Made by a program: the position numbers and the translations under genes
Notes under the pieces: generated by a model
Seen by the model: the letters and a program-made list of their open reading frames with translations, nothing else
Database searches by the model: none
Told to the model about the DNA's origin: nothing
Part shown: positions 25,329 to 33,494 of the stretch, piece by piece
Layout of the letters: the number at the start of each line of letters is the position of its first letter
How positions within the stretch are numbered: the stretch's first letter is position 1
Source of the DNA: Candidatus Roizmanbacteria bacterium CG_4_9_14_0_2_um_filter_38_17
GTDB lineage: Bacteria; Patescibacteriota; Microgenomatia; GCA-00278855
NCBI GenBank assembly: GCA_002788855.1
Contig: PFSB01000010.1
Coordinates: forward strand, 1 to 49,753
DNA length: 49,753 bases
Direction: 5' to 3'

Positions 25329-26760
25329 TATCAAATATCAGGATTATTTATTGCTGGTGACATTATATATTGCTACTCTAGTCTTCTATACATGGGGTAT
25401 AAATTCATGGCGCTTTTCTTTCGTAGGTGATGAATGGTATTTTTTTACTTATGCAGCTGATATAGTCTCAAAGAGTTTCATGGTTAATCCATTCGACCTT
25501 AATGGAGTATTCTCTCAAAATCCTGTTCTGGGTAGTATTTGGCAAGCATTATTCATGTGGGTAATAGGAGTCAATAATTTTGCGTGGCGATTCTCAAATG
25601 TTATCTTGATAGTTCCTATTTCTTTCTTTAGCTATACATGGTTACGGAGCCTGATTAATCGCAAAGTTGCGCTTATGACGGCGGTATTAATATGTTCTTC
25701 TGCTTACTTTGCTAACTTTCTTAAAATTGGCAAAGTAAATCCTCTTGCGTTAGCTATGCTAATGCTCTTATTTTACCTAGCAGAGCAAGCTCGTCTTAAA
25801 GATAAAAGATTAAATTATATATTGATTGGAGTTTTGCTTGGCTTATCATTTTATGTATATATTGGTCCTCTCTTCCCTTTTATTCTTAGCCCTTATTTAT
25901 TACTATTATTCAAGCGTAAAAATCTGGATAAATATATACAGATGGTGATAATTTATCTTATCTTTGTATCTTTAGCTTTATTTTCCATTCAACAACATTT
26001 AGGTCCAACAGCAGAAAAAACCATATTGAATCCAGAGTTTGAGAATAAATCACAAGTCATAATAAATATCCTGCGTAATTTCGCCTTGTATTACAAAAAT
26101 TTCGATTACAACTACAACCATTTTGTTATTGGACCATACTTAGATTTTATTACCCGTATATTGGCTCTAATAGGTTCATTTATGGTCGTTATGAAGATAA
26201 AAAATCTATCTTATGCAATTATCTTATCACTGTACATATGCACAATTGTTGCTATTGGAATAACTTCTCCATATGTATATGCACCTACTATGCGAGGGAT
26301 ATATTTTTTGCCATTTGGCTATATATTTGCTGCAATAGCATTGGTAAAAATTAGCAGTTATTTGCCTAAAATTTTAATATATATCCTGATAATCGTAATC
26401 TTTGGAATAAATGTGTACCAAAGCCAAATAAGGATATTTCAACTAGTCAACCATCAAGAAACAGCTCTTATTATTAAATATCTACAGCAAGCAGAAGTTG
26501 GTAGCGAAAGCGTGTTGTTGCTGAGTGACAGTAGTAGTTTTAATGAATACAACTTAGCTCCTATAAAAATTGCTTATGACCTTATTGAATCCAAGTTAAC
26601 TGTGATACATTCTTCCAGAGTAGACTGTAATCAGGTAAGTCATAAGACCGTGTTAGTGCCAAAAAGTGAGTTAACTAAAATAGATACGGACTTGTTGAGT
26701 GAATGCGATAATATGGATAAGGTGATTATTATAATTCTTGATCCCTTAGTTTCTAAATAA
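25309..26760 (+). CDS. PMT-like membrane glycosyltransferase (3)
   Basis: A 483-aa membrane protein with about eleven helices. Its first outside loop WRFSFVGDEWYFFTYAADIV contains the DE of GT-C enzymes, followed by NPFDLNGVFSQNPVLGSIWQALFM. It is more distant from the two upstream paralogues and more AT-rich. The last about 100 residues are outside the membrane. It is the last gene of the plus-strand glycosyl run; the run GGGGGGGG follows at about 26774. Confidence 0.8.
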   Translation: MRKILNNIKYQDYLLLVTLYIATLVFYTWGINSWRFSFVGDEWYFFTYAADIVSKSFMVNPFDLNGVFSQNPVLGSIWQALFMWVIGVNNFAWRFSNVILIVPISFFSYTWLRSLINRKVALMTAVLICSSAYFANFLKIGKVNPLALAMLMLLFYLAEQARLKDKRLNYILIGVLLGLSFYVYIGPLFPFILSPYLLLLFKRKNLDKYIQMVIIYLIFVSLALFSIQQHLGPTAEKTILNPEFENKSQVIINILRNFALYYKNFDYNYNHFVIGPYLDFITRILALIGSFMVVMKIKNLSYAIILSLYICTIVAIGITSPYVYAPTMRGIYFLPFGYIFAAIALVKISSYLPKILIYILIIVIFGINVYQSQIRIFQLVNHQETALIIKYLQQAEVGSESVLLLSDSSSFNEYNLAPIKIAYDLIESKLTVIHSSRVDCNQVSHKTVLVPKSELTKIDTDLLSECDNMDKVIIIILDPLVSK

Positions 26761-26807
26761 AATACTTCAAATGGGGGGGGTGTTTGTAAGGCAGGCAGCT
26801 GTCAAAG

Positions 26808-27989
26808 TTAATCATTTTTTTCTGCCAGGGAAACTATTGGGAAATTACTGGTTATTATTTTTACATCAACTCCGTACTTATCTTTAAATGCTTTTGATCC
26901 TCTCTTTTTATGCGATAACCACTTAATTTCAAAAGCGCTGATCTTTTCTCCATCTTTTACAATCAGGTCAACTTCGCTTCCAGCTCGGGAACGCCAAAAA
27001 TAAAGTGTTTTCCCAAGCTCGAGCTGAATATTTTCTTTAGCAAGTTCCGAAACAACCCAATTCTCCCACAGTTTTCCTATGTCTGATCTTAAAGGGTTTA
27101 CGCTTAATTCGCCCAGTAGCGCATTGCGAATACCCGTGTCCCAGAAATAGATCTTTGAATTTTTTGCTATTTCTTTTCGCAAGTTTGTGCTGAAAGCTGG
27201 AAGTCTGAAAATAACAAATGTTTGTTCCAAAAGATCAATGTATCTGTCAACCGTAACTCTGGATAAATTTAAATTGTTGGCAAGCTCATTTATAGAGACT
27301 TCTGAGCCTGTTTGAAAAGCTAAAAGCATCAGTAGTCTTTTTATTACGCCTGGATCTTTTACTAATCCAAGGTTGAGAATATCTTTAAGGAGAAAGTCGG
27401 AAACCAAGTTTGTTAAATATTGCGGTTTCTGTGCAGTTGTTACAGCTTCAGGATAGCTACCGAAAACCAAAGTCTCTAGTAATAGAGTCCTTACTTGTTC
27501 AGAAAACTGCCTTTGTATTTTGTTCCAAGAAAAAGCAGTTGAATACCAGTCTTGGGTTGATATTATTTCTTTAAATAGAAGCGGCGTGAGAAAAAGCTTG
27601 ACATTGCGTCCTGTTAAGCTCTCGGTTGACTGGTTTAATATGTTTAGGCTTGAAGAACCAAGAAGTACTATTTTTGTTGAAATTGCCGAATCGTACCAGC
27701 CTTTAACTATCTTTCCGGTTTCTATCAATCCCTGCGCCTCATCAATAACAAGAACTTCAGGCATTCCAAAACTTTTGATTGCCGCTTTTGGTGTGATTTT
27801 TGAAGCTGCTAAAAATCTTTGCTTGTCTACTTCAATATCAAGATTAAGGAAATAGACATTTCTAGTCCTAAAAACTTGTTGAACCAATGTGGTTTTTCCA
27901 ACCTGACGTGAGCCCAAAATAATAACTATTTTTTGAGTCTTTAATAACTGCGCGAGTCGCCCTTGGGCAAGTCTTGGCATGAAATTCAT
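26808..27989 (-). CDS. AAA ATPase with DUF4143 domain (copy 2)
   Basis: A 393-aa protein with the same build as copy 1: Walker A GSRQVGKT, Walker B VLVIDEAQG, winged helix SINELANNLNLSRVTVDRY, then YFWDTGIRNALLGE and the nuclease-like core YFWRSRAGSEVDLIVKDG...AFEIKW. I chose the ATG at 27989, exactly where transcription should begin from its promoter; the TTG at 28004 overlaps the -10 box. It stands alone between glycan genes, so it is probably an independent unit rather than part of the glycan pathway. Confidence 0.9.
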   Translation of the reverse strand: MNFMPRLAQGRLAQLLKTQKIVIILGSRQVGKTTLVQQVFRTRNVYFLNLDIEVDKQRFLAASKITPKAAIKSFGMPEVLVIDEAQGLIETGKIVKGWYDSAISTKIVLLGSSSLNILNQSTESLTGRNVKLFLTPLLFKEIISTQDWYSTAFSWNKIQRQFSEQVRTLLLETLVFGSYPEAVTTAQKPQYLTNLVSDFLLKDILNLGLVKDPGVIKRLLMLLAFQTGSEVSINELANNLNLSRVTVDRYIDLLEQTFVIFRLPAFSTNLRKEIAKNSKIYFWDTGIRNALLGELSVNPLRSDIGKLWENWVVSELAKENIQLELGKTLYFWRSRAGSEVDLIVKDGEKISAFEIKWLSHKKRGSKAFKDKYGVDVKIITSNFPIVSLAEKND

Positions 27990-27995
27990 AACTAC

Positions 27996-28025
27996 ACTAT
28001 ACAATATGTACTATTATTTTGTCAA
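27996..28025 (-). promoter_or_regulatory. promoter of DUF4143 copy 2 (leaderless)
   Basis: Minus strand TTGACA (28020-28025), 18 nt, TATAGT (27996-28001), 6 nt to the ATG. Confidence 0.78.
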
Positions 28026-28586
28026 GTGCACTATTTGCTTAATAAAATATTTCAAGTGAGGGTGTTTGTGTTTGTATGGTAAGTAGCTGTCAAATAGGTT
28101 ATAGATCCAGTGGATTTGCGTCTTGGTTGTTTTATTAAGATGCTCAACTATGTCTAAGTTATCCTCCAAAAAGTAATCTACTTTAAGAGATTTAACCATC
28201 TTTTCTTTGAACTTGTGGGGTTGATCGTCACTCTCGTTATGATAAATGCCTGAAAAATAGTCATATAGGTCGTTTCGCTTGAGCCAGCGCTCCAGTTGAG
28301 GACGCAAGAAGGAGTAGCGACTGGTAATAATAAAGCCTTCGATCTTATTTTTTTTGAGTAGATTGCGTAGCTCATCTATTCCTGGCGCTGGGAAAAAACT
28401 TGTTTCGTGGATTAGCTCCCAGATCCTTTTTTCGAAAATGCTTTTTGGATAGTAAAAGCCTAGTTCTTTTTTGCCTAAAATAAGGCTTTTTAAGTATTTT
28501 GTGGGCTTTCTAAAAATTCGCAGAGGGTTATAGGCAATAACTCCATCAAAATCAAAACCTACTTTAAGTTTTTTTTGTTTCATCAT
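28014..28586 (-). CDS. HAD-superfamily phosphatase
   Basis: A 190-aa HAD hydrolase. The nucleophile motif is VGFDFDGVIAY (DxD), followed by a helical cap, a Thr/Ser motif in GFIITSRYSF, a Lys region, and the acidic motif YFLEDNLDIVEHL. It probably removes phosphate from a small substrate, perhaps a sugar phosphate given galE just upstream. I chose the ATG pair at 28583-28586. A GTG at 28643 would add 19 residues made of the palindromic element at 28594-28632 (HSRNVNLAHFWNV), which is more likely untranslated leader, though translation cannot be excluded. Confidence 0.8.
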   Translation of the reverse strand: MMKQKKLKVGFDFDGVIAYNPLRIFRKPTKYLKSLILGKKELGFYYPKSIFEKRIWELIHETSFFPAPGIDELRNLLKKNKIEGFIITSRYSFLRPQLERWLKRNDLYDYFSGIYHNESDDQPHKFKEKMVKSLKVDYFLEDNLDIVEHLNKTTKTQIHWIYNLFDSYLPYKHKHPHLKYFIKQIVHLTK

Positions 28587-28593
28587 ATTCTGT

Positions 28594-28632
28594 ACATTCC
28601 AGAAATGTGCAAGGTTGACATTCCTGGAATGT
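28594..28632. repeat. 39-bp double palindrome between galE and the HAD gene
   Basis: Arms ACATTCCAGAAATGT (28594-28608) and ACATTCCTGGAATGT (28618-28632) around GCAAGGTTG. One mismatch to the comEC copy at 7060-7098. Confidence 0.92.
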
Positions 28633-28646
28633 CTTCTGTTCACTGT

Positions 28647-29612
28647 TCACTGCTTGCCAGCATATTCCCAAGCACTTTGAACAATCTCCGCAAGATCCGA
28701 GTGCTGTGGCTTCCAACCAAGAGCCTGTTTTATCTTTGTTGAATCGGCTACAAGCTCAGCTGCGTCGCCGGGTCGTCTAACCTCAATTTTCACTAAAAGC
28801 TCTTTTTGAGTGATTTTTTTTACAGTATCTACGACTTGCCTGTTTGACCAACCTCTACCCGTTCCAACATTGTAAGCGTCGTGACGAGGATCGTTTATTA
28901 ATGAGCTTAGTGCCATAAGATGGGCTTGGCAGAGATCTACTACGTGAATGTAATCACGGACACAAGTGCCATCAGTAGTGGGATAGTCGTCACCAAAAAG
29001 CTTAAATTCAGCTCCTTCTTGAGCAGCTTGAAGAGCCAAAGGAATAATATGGGTTTCGGGCTCATGGGTCTCTCCTAAAGATCCGTCACTGCTGGCACCA
29101 GCCAGGTTATAGTAGCGCAAACTTAATGAGCTTAGGTTTTTAGTGCGCCAGAACCAGAGCAACATCTGTTCAACCAATAGTTTACTCTCGCCGTAAGGAT
29201 TAGTGGGTTTTTTTACTCCTGACTCAACAATTGGAACCACATCGGTATTGCCGTAGACCCCAGCAGATGAGGAAAAAATGAGATTGTTGATACCTGCATT
29301 TAGCATTGCAGTTATTAGTGATAAAGATCCAAAAGTGTTTACTTTAAAATACAGCTCGGGCTTGCGGGTAGACTCCTCCATCGAAATTAGTCCAGCAAAA
29401 TGAATTACAGCATTAGGCTGCTCTGTTTTAAGAATCTCTTCAAGCTTAGCCATGTCTAAGATGTCTTGTTGGTAGAATTTGGCCCTTTTATTGGCTTCTA
29501 CTGTGGAGTTTTTAGTTCGATCTACTATTACCACTTCGTGATCATTATTAAGAAGCATCTGGACCATTATTGAACCTATGTACCCTGCTCCCCCAGTTAC
29601 TAGTACCTTCAT
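28647..29612 (-). CDS. galE: UDP-glucose 4-epimerase
   Basis: A 321-aa extended SDR that interconverts UDP-glucose and UDP-galactose. GGAGYIGS is the NAD motif, FSSSAGVYG carries the catalytic Ser, and NPYGESKLLVE the YxxxK. GTCVRDYIHVVDL and AYNVGTGRGWSNRQV are family signatures of GalE. It supplies UDP-Gal for surface glycans. The start ATG (29612) is 6 nt from TAAAAT (minus, 29619-29624) and diverges from the DUF2298 gene. Confidence 0.93.
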   Translation of the reverse strand: MKVLVTGGAGYIGSIMVQMLLNNDHEVVIVDRTKNSTVEANKRAKFYQQDILDMAKLEEILKTEQPNAVIHFAGLISMEESTRKPELYFKVNTFGSLSLITAMLNAGINNLIFSSSAGVYGNTDVVPIVESGVKKPTNPYGESKLLVEQMLLWFWRTKNLSSLSLRYYNLAGASSDGSLGETHEPETHIIPLALQAAQEGAEFKLFGDDYPTTDGTCVRDYIHVVDLCQAHLMALSSLINDPRHDAYNVGTGRGWSNRQVVDTVKKITQKELLVKIEVRRPGDAAELVADSTKIKQALGWKPQHSDLAEIVQSAWEYAGKQ

Positions 29613-29618
29613 TCGCCT

Positions 29619-29652
29619 ATTTTATCACTTATCTCAATGAATGCGGTAAAAT
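29619..29652. promoter_or_regulatory. divergent leaderless promoters of galE and the DUF2298 gene
   Basis: Minus TAAAAT (29619-29624) precedes galE by 6 nt. Plus TAAAAT (29647-29652) precedes the ATG at 29659 by 6 nt. Both have the form GNTAAAATAG and both predict transcripts starting at the ATG. Confidence 0.7.
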
Positions 29653-29658
29653 AGCTTA

Positions 29659-31875
29659 ATGTCGTCATTAATGCCGTCACTAGATATTCTCTATATCCTT
29701 ACTTGGTGGTTAGCCTTGATGTTTATAACCCTATCTTTTATACCTATAACTTCCATTTTGTTCTCCAAATTTGTAGACAAAGGGTATATTTTTACCAAAG
29801 TAATAGGGATGTTGGTATTATCTTACCTAGTGTTTATTGGAGGATACCTCAAGCTAGTTCCTTTTACTTTTCCAGCTGTACTGGGAATTTTAGTCATATT
29901 GGCGGGTTTAAATTATCTAGTGCTTAGAAAAAGATCCCTAAAATTTAATAAACAAGATATAAAATTTTTCATTATTGAAGAGTTGCTGTTTTTAGCAGTA
30001 CTTGCTTTTTGGAGCTATGTTAGAGCGCATCAACCAGCAATTGAGGGATTGGAGAAATTAATGGACTACGGTTTTGTGCGCACAATGCTCGCTAGTGGAA
30101 CATTTCCTCCCCAGGATATGTGGTTGGCCACAATCGCTAAGCCGGAAATCGGCGAGGTTATTCCGGAAAACATAGCTGGTTTTTATATTAACTACTATTA
30201 CTTCGGTCAATTAGTTGCTGCCGTACTAACTAGATTATCTATGCTTCCTTCAGCCGTTACATATAATCTACAAATTGCAACACTTGCCGCTTTTACTTTT
30301 GTGTGCTCTTTTTCTTTAGGGATAAATTTATTTTATATAAAGATCCGATCTTTATATTCTCTTAAGCAACTTTTGGTGGTGGGAATATTGTCTGGGTTGC
30401 TGGTGACTTTTGCTGGCAACCTGCACACAATCTACGCGTTTACAGCAGGCTATCCTCTGGGAGACACACTTCCACTAGCTCCCTGGCAACTTACCTGGGA
30501 CTTTAACCTTAATAACTACTGGTATCCTAATGCTACTCGTTTTATTCCTTTTACCATTCATGAGTTTCCTGCATATTCCTTTATAGTTTCTGACCTCCAT
30601 GGGCATGTGAATAACATTCCATTTGTGATGTTAATACTCGCTGGATTACTAGCGCTTATTCAGTATGGAAAAGTTAAATTAAAAGTGGTTATAGGATTTG
30701 GTTTTTTACTCGCCGTATTTTATATGACCAATGCCTGGGATCTTTTGATCTACGGGGCTTTAACTGTAGCTACACTGTTTATCATATCTCTAAAAAAGAT
30801 TAAATCTTTTCTGGTAGCCGTGCTTATCCTTGCTATTAGTTTTATGGTTTTTTCACATCCGTTTAGGACAAATTTTAGACCTATTTCTTCAAGTTTAGGT
30901 ATTAACTGTGGATACGAGGCAGCATCAGTATTTATTAAAGGCCTTGCCTTTAATAATGCTGAGAATACGCGCCAGATAAGCTTTGGTCCATTTACGGCGG
31001 AAGCTGGTAAGTGTCAAATATCCAAACCCTGGATGCATATGATCCTCTGGGGGTTTTTCTATTTTGGTGTACTTGGATATTTGCGGTTTATCCTTCGATT
31101 TAAGGACCTTATGAAGTCGCCAGTAGACAAGTTTATGCTCCTAATAATTGTCTTATCCGTAGGTCTCTTGTGGGCTCCAGAGATTATATATATTAGAGAC
31201 ATTTATCCGGCACACTTTAGAGCTAATACTATGTTTAAGCTGGGTTATCAGGCATATATGATGCTTTCATTGGTTGTAAGTTATACGATTGTAAAACTAA
31301 TTTTTAATTTTAAACTTAGACTCTCTAGGATTATCTATGCTGCTATTTTGCTTCTAATGACATTTGTTGTTCTAATCTATCCCCTATTCGGAATTAACTC
31401 CTACTACAATAGCCTTTCTAACTATAAAGAGCTGTATGGCTTAGGGTGGCTTATGGAAAGATACCCTGAGGATTACAATGGAGTCATCTGGCTAGATATG
31501 CGAGCAGACAAGCTATGTGCTGCTGCTGCAGGCAAGTGTCCGGTTGTTTTAGAGGCGGTAGGAGATTCATACACGACCTATGCGCGAGTCTCGTCAAATA
31601 CTGGATTGCCAACTGTTTTAGGATGGCCGGTTCATGAATGGCTATGGCGAGGTAGCTATGATGAGGCTGGTAAAAGAAGAACGGAAGTAGAGACAATGTA
31701 TACCTCTAAAGATTTAGCTGAGGTAAAAAGATTACTAGAGAGATATGCAGTTGAGTATGTTTTTGTTGGTAAACTCGAGCGCGAAGCTTATCCGAAAATG
31801 ATTGAATCTAACTTTGATCAGTTAGGAAACGTCGTCTATTCTTCAGGGGATACTAGGATATACTTACTTAGGTGA
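29659..31875 (+). CDS. DUF2298 (Chlor_Arch_YYY) membrane protein
   Basis: A 738-aa membrane protein with about sixteen helices. It carries the family hallmarks YGFVRTMLASGTFPPQDMW, then GFYINYYYFGQLVAAVL (the YYY motif), FPAYSFIVSDLHGHVNN, and LWAPEIIYIRDIY. The family looks like a GT-C glycosyltransferase in layout and is often next to PMT-type enzymes, but its reaction is unknown. The C-terminal part (about 620-738) is outside the membrane. A palindrome at 30335-30357 is in frame and encodes YIKIRSLYS within a helix loop. Confidence 0.9.
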   Translation: MSSLMPSLDILYILTWWLALMFITLSFIPITSILFSKFVDKGYIFTKVIGMLVLSYLVFIGGYLKLVPFTFPAVLGILVILAGLNYLVLRKRSLKFNKQDIKFFIIEELLFLAVLAFWSYVRAHQPAIEGLEKLMDYGFVRTMLASGTFPPQDMWLATIAKPEIGEVIPENIAGFYINYYYFGQLVAAVLTRLSMLPSAVTYNLQIATLAAFTFVCSFSLGINLFYIKIRSLYSLKQLLVVGILSGLLVTFAGNLHTIYAFTAGYPLGDTLPLAPWQLTWDFNLNNYWYPNATRFIPFTIHEFPAYSFIVSDLHGHVNNIPFVMLILAGLLALIQYGKVKLKVVIGFGFLLAVFYMTNAWDLLIYGALTVATLFIISLKKIKSFLVAVLILAISFMVFSHPFRTNFRPISSSLGINCGYEAASVFIKGLAFNNAENTRQISFGPFTAEAGKCQISKPWMHMILWGFFYFGVLGYLRFILRFKDLMKSPVDKFMLLIIVLSVGLLWAPEIIYIRDIYPAHFRANTMFKLGYQAYMMLSLVVSYTIVKLIFNFKLRLSRIIYAAILLLMTFVVLIYPLFGINSYYNSLSNYKELYGLGWLMERYPEDYNGVIWLDMRADKLCAAAAGKCPVVLEAVGDSYTTYARVSSNTGLPTVLGWPVHEWLWRGSYDEAGKRRTEVETMYTSKDLAEVKRLLERYAVEYVFVGKLEREAYPKMIESNFDQLGNVVYSSGDTRIYLLR
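30335..30357. repeat. palindrome TATATAAAGATC family inside the DUF2298 gene
   Basis: Perfect 11-1-11 (ATATAAAGATC-C-GATCTTTATAT), in frame, encoding YIKIRSLYS. Same family, orientation and frame as 40850-40874. Confidence 0.9.
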
Positions 31876-32055
31876 AACTCAATCTAAAGACCGTACGAGC
31901 GATGCACATGAGAGAGAACTTTTAAGCTATTTATCAAGCAGAAATAAAAGCAGAATTGATGAATCTGACTTCGAAAATCAGAAAGAGTTCGTATAAGGTA
32001 TGGAATTATGAATAATATATGAAATGCCCATTTTTTAATACATAAGGAAACTAAT

Positions 32056-32367
32056 ATGGAAATAGCAACTCTATTACTTACAGGGCTAAATATTCTAATT
32101 ATCCCTTTTTTACTTTGGTATCTTAATTCAAGAACTACTAAGCAAATTGAAGAATTAAAAATCAAGAATGATCTTAAAATACAAACATACAAAAAGCTGT
32201 TTGATATTTTTAATTCTATTCTTACAAAAGATCGCACTACCAACTGGCATCCTAAAGATAGGATAGATCTCGTTGTTGACTTGTTAAAATATGCTCCAGA
32301 TGAAATAGTAGATAAATTTATTTTATTTTGGAATGAAGCAAAAAAAGGGAGATATGAAAAAAGTTAA
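32056..32367 (+). CDS. small membrane protein, 103 aa
   Basis: Not recognised. One N-terminal membrane helix (residues 5-22, LLLTGLNILIIPFLLWYL), then a charged helical cytoplasmic part with likely coiled coil (QIEELKIKNDLKIQTYKKLFDIF). A Shine-Dalgarno-like AAGGAA lies 8 nt before the ATG, unlike most genes here. It overlaps the next tiny gene by 14 nt, which suggests coupling. The low GC and isolated place suggest a recently acquired or accessory pair. Confidence 0.7.
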   Translation: MEIATLLLTGLNILIIPFLLWYLNSRTTKQIEELKIKNDLKIQTYKKLFDIFNSILTKDRTTNWHPKDRIDLVVDLLKYAPDEIVDKFILFWNEAKKGRYEKS

Positions 32368-32476
32368 TTTATCACCACTGTATGAGGATATTCTCTTGTT
32401 GATTAGACATGACTTAGGTTATAAAGATTCTAAAATTAATAGAAAACAAGTAGTAGAGTTGCTATTAAGCAAATAA
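32354..32476 (+). CDS. 40-aa protein coupled to the 32056 gene
   Basis: Begins MKKVNLSPLYEDILLLIR and ends QVVELLLSK. It starts inside the end of the preceding gene with GGGAG 3 nt upstream of the ATG. It is helical and charged, without a membrane segment. The overlap and the good ribosome site support it as real; function unknown. The two together could be a small two-gene module (inference). Confidence 0.55.
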   Translation: MKKVNLSPLYEDILLLIRHDLGYKDSKINRKQVVELLLSK

Positions 32477-32590
32477 AAAATGGGCACATCATATGACATG
32501 GCATATCTGCAAGTGCTAAAACCATACGTATCGTGAGTCCACCATGGATTTAAGAGATTTATTATGTTCTGGGTTTCGGTAGGAATATTC

Positions 32591-32626
32591 ATAGTTTCGA
32601 ATGATGCAACTGTTATTCGAAACTAT
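32591..32626. repeat. inverted repeat ATAGTTTCGAAT
   Basis: Perfect 12-bp arms ATAGTTTCGAAT (32591-32602) and ATTCGAAACTAT (32615-32626), loop 12 nt. No T-run. Confidence 0.85.
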
Positions 32627-32638
32627 TGCAAGTAGGAC

Positions 32639-32877
32639 AATGATGGCTGACCCCATTAACCCTCCGTCATTCCCGCACAGGCGGGAATCCAGAAATGAGA
32701 TTCGCAGACGCTTATTCTGAACTCAAAAGGTCAGACCTTTTGAGTTCAATAAACTTAATTTGAGTATTTACTTACCGATACGCTTAAGCTTTTTACAATG
32801 TTGTCACACCAAGTTGCTCTATCATCTTCCGTGCTACAATCCCAGAATAACTCAGATTAATGGGGTCAGGCACCATT
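32639..32877. mobile_element. MITE-like element with 21-bp terminal inverted repeats
   Basis: The ends 32639-32659 and 32857-32877 are inverted copies with two mismatches; core TGACCCCATTAA. There is no coding sequence in the 239 bp. A single end-like copy stands alone at 46762-46780. GGTGCCTGACCCC-type ends are common beside REP-associated transposases (general knowledge), but no transposase is in the window. Confidence 0.6.
32719..32747. repeat. 29-bp palindrome, GGTC-GACC family
   Basis: Perfect 14-1-14: arms GAACTCAAAAGGTC and GACCTTTTGAGTTC around A. It differs from the copy at 22610-22638 at paired positions only, so the changes are compensatory. Confidence 0.92.
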
Positions 32878-32981
32878 CTTTACAAGCCGAGCTTTACATG
32901 AAATGGATAGCCTCGCCTTGTTTCGCTCATACTTTTATATGAGGTGATATGTTTACCGAAGCTAGGTAGATAATTGATAAC

Positions 32982-33031
32982 AAAAAAAGCGGGAGGTTGA
33001 GTGTCTGCCCTACACTCTACCTCCCGCTTTT
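32982..33031. terminator. strong bidirectional intrinsic terminator
   Basis: Stem with 20-nt arms (32985-33004 and 33012-33031) and a single T-T mismatch, loop CTGCCCT, GC-rich centre GCGGGAGG. The minus strand ends in seven T, the plus strand in four T. It most likely ends the transcript that begins at the 33.5-kb promoter. Confidence 0.88.
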
Positions 33032-33301
33032 ACTGTCAAAATACCCACAAGACGTGCCTTGGGGTAACCAAAGGTCATCTGCGGCTTGACAACCATATAC
33101 CAATTTGTTACAACTACACTAATATAGATTGCAATCTGCCTGGCAATCCATATCTCAGTCATCTGACTGACATTTTTAGCGGCTAAAGGGCATTGCTATT
33201 CGTAGTCTGTTCAAACGGTACTAGCGATAGTGATGCTCTTTTCTTTCGATCTGTCCCCTTGCGGGGATGTTCCACCCACTTCTTTTTGCCCTCTTAAGCG
33301 A
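33032..33301 (-). ncRNA. possible structured RNA downstream of the 56-aa gene
   Basis: About 270 nt transcribed (by inference) between the small gene's stop and the terminator. AGAGGGCA near 33290 can pair with TGCCCTTT near 33190 to close a domain that contains a CCCC-GCAA-GGGG tetraloop hairpin (about 33254-33265). A repeat of about 24 nt (TAGCAA, CCCTTTAG, CGCT) occurs at its start and again about 120 nt later. I do not recognise RNase P, tmRNA or SRP RNA. Hypothesis only. Confidence 0.3.
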
Positions 33302-33472
33302 CTAAAGGGTTGCTATTGGTATACTTAAACCTCTCTTTTGTAATCGTAAAAACTGCTCTCTTGCTTGTTTTGTAAAGAAATCATTGTGCTGCAACTTCCC
33401 CTCCAAGACACTTGCGCGTTTACCTGGCTTATCCCCTAAGACTGCTTTAATTAGTGACTTAATTTTTTTCAT
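33302..33472 (-). CDS. 56-aa basic protein
   Basis: Not recognised. It begins MKKIKSLIKAVLGDKPGKRA and ends RGLSIPIATL; it is rich in Lys and Arg, with no membrane helix. Its expression signals are the clearest in the window: TTGACA-17-TTAGAG and TTTTAGGAGCG about 10 nt before the ATG. The frame after the TAG stop stays open for 26 basic codons (SLKRAKRSGWNIPARG...), which may be chance. A nucleic-acid-binding role would fit its charge (inference). Confidence 0.7.
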   Translation of the reverse strand: MKKIKSLIKAVLGDKPGKRASVLEGKLQHNDFFTKQAREQFLRLQKRGLSIPIATL

Positions 33473-33494
33473 TCTTTTTTCGCTCCTAAAATAA

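Larger units (their letters stand above)
32477..33301. other. gene-free region dense in inverted repeats
   Basis: 825 bp. In order: a 12-bp inverted repeat at 32591-32626, a 239-bp MITE-like unit (32639-32877) that contains the GTCATTCCCGC-type repeat (about 32666-32692) and a 29-bp palindrome (32719-32747), a diverged GCGAAACAAGG element (about 32880-32932), a strong terminator (32982-33031), and on the minus strand a possible structured RNA (33032-33301). I see no protein gene. Confidence 0.6.

Noticed and set aside
28587-28643. N-terminal extension of the HAD protein from a GTG
   Set aside because: The added residues consist of the palindromic element; HAD proteins start just before the DxD strand. 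Kept open as a finding.
31884-32243. 119-codon minus-strand frame
   Set aside because: It overlaps the better supported 32056 gene, which has a ribosome site and a coherent membrane helix plus helical domain.
32760-33186. Two plus-strand frames of about 60 codons
   Set aside because: They run through repeats and the terminator hairpin and lack start signals.
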